This document shows, one piece after another, positions 5,541-8,695 of a stretch of DNA of 8,695 bases. The first letter of the stretch is position 1. Every line of letters begins with the position of its first letter. The position numbers and the translations under genes were made by a program. This DNA comes from an uncultured Lachnospiraceae bacterium. GTDB lineage: Bacteria; Bacillota; Clostridia; Lachnospirales; Lachnospiraceae. The stretch lies in the NCBI GenBank assembly GCA_910586095.1, contig CAJUHQ010000145.1, forward strand, positions 1 to 8,695, given 5' to 3'. Below the pieces are notes generated by a model. That model saw only the letters and a program-made list of their open reading frames with translations. It ran no database searches and had not been told where the DNA came from.

Positions 5541-5574
5541 ATCATAGCATTTAAAACCTGACATATTATGTCAA
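5541..5574 (-). promoter_or_regulatory. Promoter and palindromic operator of the WYL regulator gene
   Basis: The palindrome TGACATA-A-TATGTCA spans 5559-5573. On the minus strand it is followed after exactly 12 bp by TATGAT (5541-5546). TTGACA (5569-5574) overlaps it with a 22-bp gap to the -10 box, the same layout as at 4593-4626. The implied transcript start lies next to the AGGAGGG site, so the untranslated leader would be only about 15 nt. Confidence 0.65.
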
Positions 5575-5692
5575 TATTTATTATAATTTCTTTTTTGGCA
5601 AATGGCAATTGAGGAAATATCCTTTTGGATTTTAATATTGTGCTTATCATTTCTGTGATCTAGTTTTTTATCTTATATTTCTCTCTTTTTTA

Positions 5693-5748
5693 TTGACACT
5701 GAAAAGCATAGGTGATATATTTGTCATATAAAGAGATAAATATATCAC
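5693..5748 (+). promoter_or_regulatory. Sigma-A promoter with 11-bp inverted repeat (candidate operator)
   Basis: TTGACA (5693-5698) and TATATT (5716-5721) are 17 bp apart, close to consensus. The perfect inverted repeat GTGATATATTT (5712-5722) and AAATATATCAC (5738-5748), spacer 15 bp, covers the -10 box and the predicted start near 5728. The small XRE regulator encoded in this operon is the natural candidate to bind it, giving autoregulation (inference). Confidence 0.65.
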
Positions 5749-5766
5749 ATCAATAGGAGGAATACT

Positions 5767-6435
5767 ATGAAAATGAACAAGATGAAAATTTGGGTTGCCT
5801 GTGGGATTTTCTGTGTTTTGAGCGTGCTTATTTCGTCATGGTACGCGGTTACATTTAATGATTCGCGCCTGGTAGTTCCAATGGATTGTACAGATTATGT
5901 ATTTCACATAAAGGATTTGCCAATGATTGTTTCAGTTTCATGCACTTGTCTTTATGTGCTCTCTCTGTTTACTATGCTTTTTATCTATGTAAAAAGAAAA
6001 CAAAGACAAGTGGAAGAAACCAACATCACTCGTAAAATTAATCCAAGACTAGGGTTTTTAGGAGTGTTGGGCTTTTTGGGTTTTGTTGGTTTCTGGACAT
6101 ATCCTATAGATGGCAGAGTTTCTCCATTTGCGTTTTTCCTTTTCTTTGGATTTTTTGGTTTTTTCTATGAAGGGAAGATGTCAGGAACATTTATGGACGA
6201 ACGTTTCCGTGAAAATATAGCCTGCGCCAAACTCAAAGCATATAGAATCACTTTCTCGATCATGTTTGTTGCGTTACTGGTTCTTTGCCAGGGAAAACTT
6301 TTTGGAAGTCTCGAATACACTCTGATTGCTGCAATTATCATTCTTTCTCTTGCATTAGCTTTGGGGCTTTTCCTCTCTGAATATTTGCTGTATCATTATG
6401 ACCATGACGAGCAGGCAGATCAAGGTGAGGCATAA
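5767..6435 (+). CDS. DUF3796-like integral membrane protein
   Basis: 222 residues, start fixed by AGGAGG six bases upstream. Membrane segments are apparent at about residues 7-27, 52-74, 95-112, 117-134, 160-178 and 184-206. The distinctive feature is the phenylalanine/glycine-rich stretch beginning NPRLGFLGVLGFLGFVGFW (about 92-110), followed by FFGFFGFFYEGKMSGTFMDERF, which I recognise as DUF3796-type. The C-terminus is acidic and cytoplasmic-looking. The gene is paired with a small XRE regulator 3 bp downstream, a common partnership in Firmicutes. The biochemical function is unknown. The domain name is from memory of the motif and less certain than the membrane call. Confidence 0.7.
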   Translation: MKMNKMKIWVACGIFCVLSVLISSWYAVTFNDSRLVVPMDCTDYVFHIKDLPMIVSVSCTCLYVLSLFTMLFIYVKRKQRQVEETNITRKINPRLGFLGVLGFLGFVGFWTYPIDGRVSPFAFFLFFGFFGFFYEGKMSGTFMDERFRENIACAKLKAYRITFSIMFVALLVLCQGKLFGSLEYTLIAAIIILSLALALGLFLSEYLLYHYDHDEQADQGEA

Positions 6436-6438
6436 AGT

Positions 6439-6639
6439 ATGACAGAATTTGAATGTAGACTAAAAAAGTATCGGCAAATGAAAGACTTGACTCAGGAACA
6501 ATTGGCAGAAAAAGTAGGAGTGCGCAGAGAAACGATTATGCGTTTGGAAAAAGCACAATATAATCCGTCATTGAAATTGGCAATTGATATTTCTAGGGTG
6601 GTTGAAGCGACTATTGAAGAGATTTTTGTCTTTAAATAA
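6439..6639 (+). CDS. Small XRE-family helix-turn-helix regulator
   Basis: 66 residues, essentially only the HTH_3 domain: FECRLKKYRQMKDLTQEQLAEKVGVRRETIMRLEK at residues 4-38, then NPSLKLAIDISRVVEATIEEIF. The helix-turn-helix (about 18-37) is complete. GGTGAGG lies 8 bases before the ATG. The gene starts 3 bp after the membrane gene's stop, so the two are co-transcribed and probably translationally coupled. Such minimal regulators usually repress their own operon; the inverted repeat at 5712-5748 is a plausible target. The membrane partner may modulate its activity (inference). Confidence 0.85.
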   Translation: MTEFECRLKKYRQMKDLTQEQLAEKVGVRRETIMRLEKAQYNPSLKLAIDISRVVEATIEEIFVFK

Positions 6640-6665
6640 AAAAGCTAACGCAACGTTTTAAAATT

Positions 6666-6704
6666 AAATGCGAAAAGAGTTGAATAAACTCTATCGCATT
6701 TTTT
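6666..6704 (+). terminator. Intrinsic terminator of the plus-strand operon
   Basis: Outer stem AAATGCG (6666-6672) with CGCATTT (6695-6701), a small internal loop, inner stem AGAGTT (6676-6681) with AACTCT (6687-6692), and loop GAATA. A run of six T ends at 6704. It lies about 27 bp after the XRE stop codon. The 109 bases from here to 6814 hold no gene that I can support. Confidence 0.85.
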
Positions 6705-6813
6705 ATTTTATCAAAAGACGAAAAGGAGATGTTTTAGCCTCTTTTCTTTCATGTTATGTTGGTACATTTTGCTTAGTTGTTACTCAAACCTCTGCAAATT
6801 TAAATTTGAATTT

Positions 6814-7230
6814 TTATATATTCACATCGAACACCGCCTTTATTTGCCCATTCTCTATGAAAAACTCTATTTCAAACCAAAAATCCAACTGTTCTCCAAA
6901 ACTCGTTGGATTGTAACACACCCTATCCCTATTATCAGTTTCAAGCCTTGATTCGTCTATATCATCTATATCTTCCATACAGGATTTTTGAAAATGGTCT
7001 ACTATAAACTTTTTATCTTCATATTCTTCCCACATAGCCAATTGCTCAACCAACCATTTTCCAAATCCTAAACAGGCATTTTCTGATGTCAGCTCTGCGT
7101 TACTATAAGAGGCCCATGAAAGTTTCGGCGGAATACTAGATACAAGTTTTGCGTATTCTTCGTCTGCAATCGTATCTACCATCAATTTAATCAACTCCTG
7201 TGCTTTTGTCTTAAATCCTGATTCTATCAT
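6814..7230 (-). CDS. Uncharacterised acidic protein, possibly immunity-like
   Basis: 138 residues. The start at 7230 is chosen because AAGGAG lies 8 bases upstream; an in-frame Met at 7272 has no ribosome binding site. I do not recognise a family. It is acidic and aromatic-rich, with an N-terminal helical segment, the stretch LGFGKWLVEQLAMWEEYEDKK (about 54-74), an acidic run CMEDIDDIDESRLE (84-97), and a C-terminal beta-looking end DFWFEIEFFIENGQIKAVFDV. No signal peptide or membrane segment is present. The small size, acidity and position among other orphan small genes resemble immunity proteins of polymorphic toxin systems, but no toxin is visible, so this is only a suggestion. Confidence 0.6.
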   Translation of the reverse strand: MIESGFKTKAQELIKLMVDTIADEEYAKLVSSIPPKLSWASYSNAELTSENACLGFGKWLVEQLAMWEEYEDKKFIVDHFQKSCMEDIDDIDESRLETDNRDRVCYNPTSFGEQLDFWFEIEFFIENGQIKAVFDVNI

Positions 7231-7305
7231 TTTATCTCTCCTTCTTAAACTTCGATTTTTTAAGATATCCATAAACTTTCAATTGAAAACCTAACCTTGC
7301 TGAGT

Positions 7306-7340
7306 AAAAAACAAGTAAACAATCTCATGCTGCCTTGTTT
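7306..7340 (-). terminator. Weak candidate terminator after the zinc-ribbon membrane gene
   Basis: On the minus strand, AAACAAG (7340-7334) pairs with CTTGTTT (7315-7309) over an 18-base loop, followed by the rest of a TTTTTT run. It lies just after the stop at 7352. The stem is short and AT-rich, so confidence is limited. Confidence 0.4.
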
Positions 7341-7351
7341 GCACTCTTGGC

Positions 7352-7897
7352 TTACCTGACTTTAGTAAGAAGATCATCATCCATTTCAAAAAACTTACAC
7401 CTACACTCAGGGCAAACTGATGGAATGATCAGCGGACAAAATTTTAATTTCACATATTTGATATGCAACTCCTCTATGGCTATTAAACAATCTTTCTCCT
7501 TCAGGTTATCTCCTCTTGTCGAAACATAATATGGAAACGAATGTCCGCAGCATGGACACCGCCAAAAAAGTCTGGGGGTAAATCTAAACAAAACAACCAA
7601 AAAGGAAAGCAGAAATGATATGGCGGTTACTAAGATTAAAAGTGCCAGGAATGGATAGTTATCTGCCATGACACTCAGTTCCATATCCTTACCATAAATA
7701 ATCACGGGAACAAACAACACCATGCTGCCTAAGCAAAAAATGACAAAGCATCCCCATTGTATCAAAAATGCCGCTTTCGCAAAGGCACAACATCGCCGGA
7801 ATCGGAGCGGCATTTGTGGGAAAACATACGGAAATGGTTTTGATGTATTTTCTTGTTGCAATCGCCAGCTTACAATATCATCTGTAGATTTTTTCAT
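7352..7897 (-). CDS. Two-helix membrane protein with zinc-ribbon cysteine pairs
   Basis: 181 residues, family not recognised. Two clear membrane segments lie at about 43-67 and 83-105. They are followed by a cytoplasmic-looking C-terminal domain with CPCC (C114/C117, then GHSFPYY) and CPEC (C162/C165). These are paired CXXC knuckles 45 residues apart that could bind one zinc ion as a split zinc ribbon. The N-terminal 40 residues are soluble and rich in proline and arginine. GAGGAC precedes the ATG. It is on the same strand as the genes on either side, with gaps of 121 and 150 bp. Small membrane zinc-ribbon proteins of this layout are common in Clostridia and of unknown function. Confidence 0.65.
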   Translation of the reverse strand: MKKSTDDIVSWRLQQENTSKPFPYVFPQMPLRFRRCCAFAKAAFLIQWGCFVIFCLGSMVLFVPVIIYGKDMELSVMADNYPFLALLILVTAISFLLSFLVVLFRFTPRLFWRCPCCGHSFPYYVSTRGDNLKEKDCLIAIEELHIKYVKLKFCPLIIPSVCPECRCKFFEMDDDLLTKVR

Positions 7898-8047
7898 TAT
7901 CTTGTCCTCTGATGACTCCTTAAAGTCTTACATACTACTATACTTGCTCCCTTATAGCTTGATAAAAGTATCTGCTCCTAAATAATAGTTCCGTGTTTTT
8001 GGCAATTCTTCCTCGGTGGCGTCTTTTTTCTAATCCAAAACAAATCT

Positions 8048-8335
8048 TCAATTTATCCATCTTTCAAATCCGGCGCTGTCTTCTGCCGCATGAACTGCAT
8101 CAGAAAGATGTTCATAATACCCTGCTCCCGCGCAGATATTCCCCACATTTATCATGTCTTCAAACCATATACAGTAACAAGCCATTTCCTGATCCTCGTA
8201 TATTGGAGGATCATCCTCATAATCTCCAGTACCAGGCAAACAAGTGCCTGCGCAAAGAAACAAACGGTATTGTCTAGTACCATAACGGCATATTCCTGCC
8301 TTAATAATTGTATCACCTAATCCTGCTATATTCAT
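8048..8335 (-). CDS. Uncharacterised 95-residue protein
   Basis: 95 residues, start supported by AAGGA 8 bases upstream. No family recognised. The composition is ordered and protein-like rather than random: GICRYGTRQYRLFLCAG (14-30), LPGTGDYEDDPPIYEDQEMACYCIWFED (33-60) and a C-terminal helix LSDAVHAAEDSAGFERWI. Six cysteines and many aromatic residues are present, but no signal peptide, so it is probably cytoplasmic. It lies 60 bp after the broken frame at 8396-8695, on the same strand, and could be the small partner of that gene. An immunity-type role is possible but unsupported by any motif. Confidence 0.6.
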   Translation of the reverse strand: MNIAGLGDTIIKAGICRYGTRQYRLFLCAGTCLPGTGDYEDDPPIYEDQEMACYCIWFEDMINVGNICAGAGYYEHLSDAVHAAEDSAGFERWIN

Positions 8336-8375
8336 ACCCGTTTTCCTTCAATTCAAATTGGGGGACTCAGACCAA

Positions 8376-8405
8376 TTTATAATTCTTTGATAACTTCAAT
8401 GGCAA
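8376..8405 (-). promoter_or_regulatory. Possible promoter of the 95-residue protein gene
   Basis: On the minus strand, TTGCCA (8400-8405) and TATAAA (8376-8381) are 18 bp apart. The -35 part lies across the end of the upstream broken frame. Both boxes are imperfect, so this is tentative. Confidence 0.35.
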
Positions 8406-8695
8406 ACAAGATACACAAACATATTCTTTATATTTCCATTCTTTCCCTGTAAATAGTCGGCTGTGGAACCAACAAAAAGAACGTTTCTGTTTTCATCATA
8501 GCAGCAAAAGACCTTTCCGCTGCTGGCTTTGTATTTTTTAATGGTAGGATAATCAATGCCATATCGCTTCAGCACAGACTTATTTGCAACCCAGTCATCC
8601 TTTTTGAGATCAAAGTATTCTTCATACCGCTATCCCTTTATTTCCAATTCGTATTCCGCGCTCTGATAGTCCACGCAGGCAAGCGCCTCTATCAA
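8396..8695 (-). pseudogene. Interrupted reading frame, C-terminal part, runs off the right edge
   Basis: One minus-strand frame is open from the window edge to TAG at 8630-8632 (ending YELEIKG) and continues in the same frame for 77 codons to TGA at 8396-8398. The second part begins RYEEYFDLKKDDWVANKSVL and ends NIKNMFVYLVCH. Both parts have ordinary protein-like composition, and there is no ribosome-binding-site-supported start after the TAG. A nonsense mutation in a once longer gene is therefore the simplest reading. I do not recognise the family. Because the 5' end is outside the window, full length and domain order are unknown. A sequencing error at the TAG or a separate gene starting at an unseen codon cannot be excluded. 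Confidence 0.5.

Noticed and set aside
5520..5564. Upstream Met giving a 313-residue WYL regulator
   Set aside because: That codon lies within the operator palindrome and upstream of the predicted -10 box and AGGAGGG site; the start at 5519 fits better.
6668..6951. Two overlapping plus-strand frames after the XRE gene
   Set aside because: They begin in or after the terminator hairpin and run antisense to the gene at 6814-7230; composition is that of a shadow.
7993..8320. Plus-strand frames opposite the 95-residue gene
   Set aside because: Antisense shadows lacking ribosome binding sites; the minus-strand frame has both a ribosome binding site and better composition.
8355..8378. Hairpin AAATTGG/CCAATTT between the broken frame and the 95-residue gene
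   Set aside because: Seven AT-rich base pairs with a 10-base loop and no U-tract on the minus strand; too weak to call a terminator.

Overview
The window looks like chromosomal DNA of a low-GC Gram-positive bacterium, most likely a gut Clostridia (Lachnospiraceae-like) genome. The evidence is the AT-rich composition, strong GGAGG-type ribosome binding sites, TTGACA/TATAAT-type promoters, and protein families that are common in that group. The species is inference. Nearly all genes lie on the minus strand. The exception is one plus-strand pair at 5767-6639.

Left block (1-3015): two minus-strand genes sit between copies of a dispersed hairpin repeat. They are a cysteine-free alkyltransferase-like DNA-binding protein (367-843) and a DHA3-type MFS drug efflux pump (1483-2760). 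The repeats occur as a dimer at 1-90, a dimer at 1361-1490 and a single copy at 2976-3014. The GC-rich stems differ in sequence between copies while the flanking motif is kept. The efflux gene has an elaborate control region: a near-consensus sigma-A promoter, a 9-bp inverted repeat over its -10 box, a 26-codon leader peptide with a strong ribosome binding site, and a long intrinsic-terminator hairpin whose 5' arm lies inside the leader reading frame. This is the arrangement of ribosome-mediated attenuators of antibiotic-resistance genes. It is the most interesting signal in the window.

Middle block (3079-5574): a WYL-domain (YafY-type) regulator is followed by a GyrI-like protein, a ClbS/DfsB-family protein and the N-terminal stub of an SPL-family radical SAM gene. 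The regulator gene and the GyrI-like gene each have the same palindrome, TGACAT-N3-ATGTCA, exactly 12 bp upstream of a -10 box. This suggests one small autoregulated regulon. Together with the alkyltransferase-like protein and the pump, the block looks like a cluster for resistance to DNA-damaging or ribosome-targeting natural products (inference).

Right block: a plus-strand pair (a DUF3796-like membrane protein and a 66-residue XRE regulator) has its own promoter with an 11-bp inverted repeat and ends in a clear terminator. Next come three small, mostly uncharacterised minus-strand genes (6814-7230, 7352-7897, 8048-8335). A minus-strand reading frame interrupted by an in-frame TAG runs off the right edge. 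Calls rest on reading the sequence and on recalled family signatures; no database search was possible.
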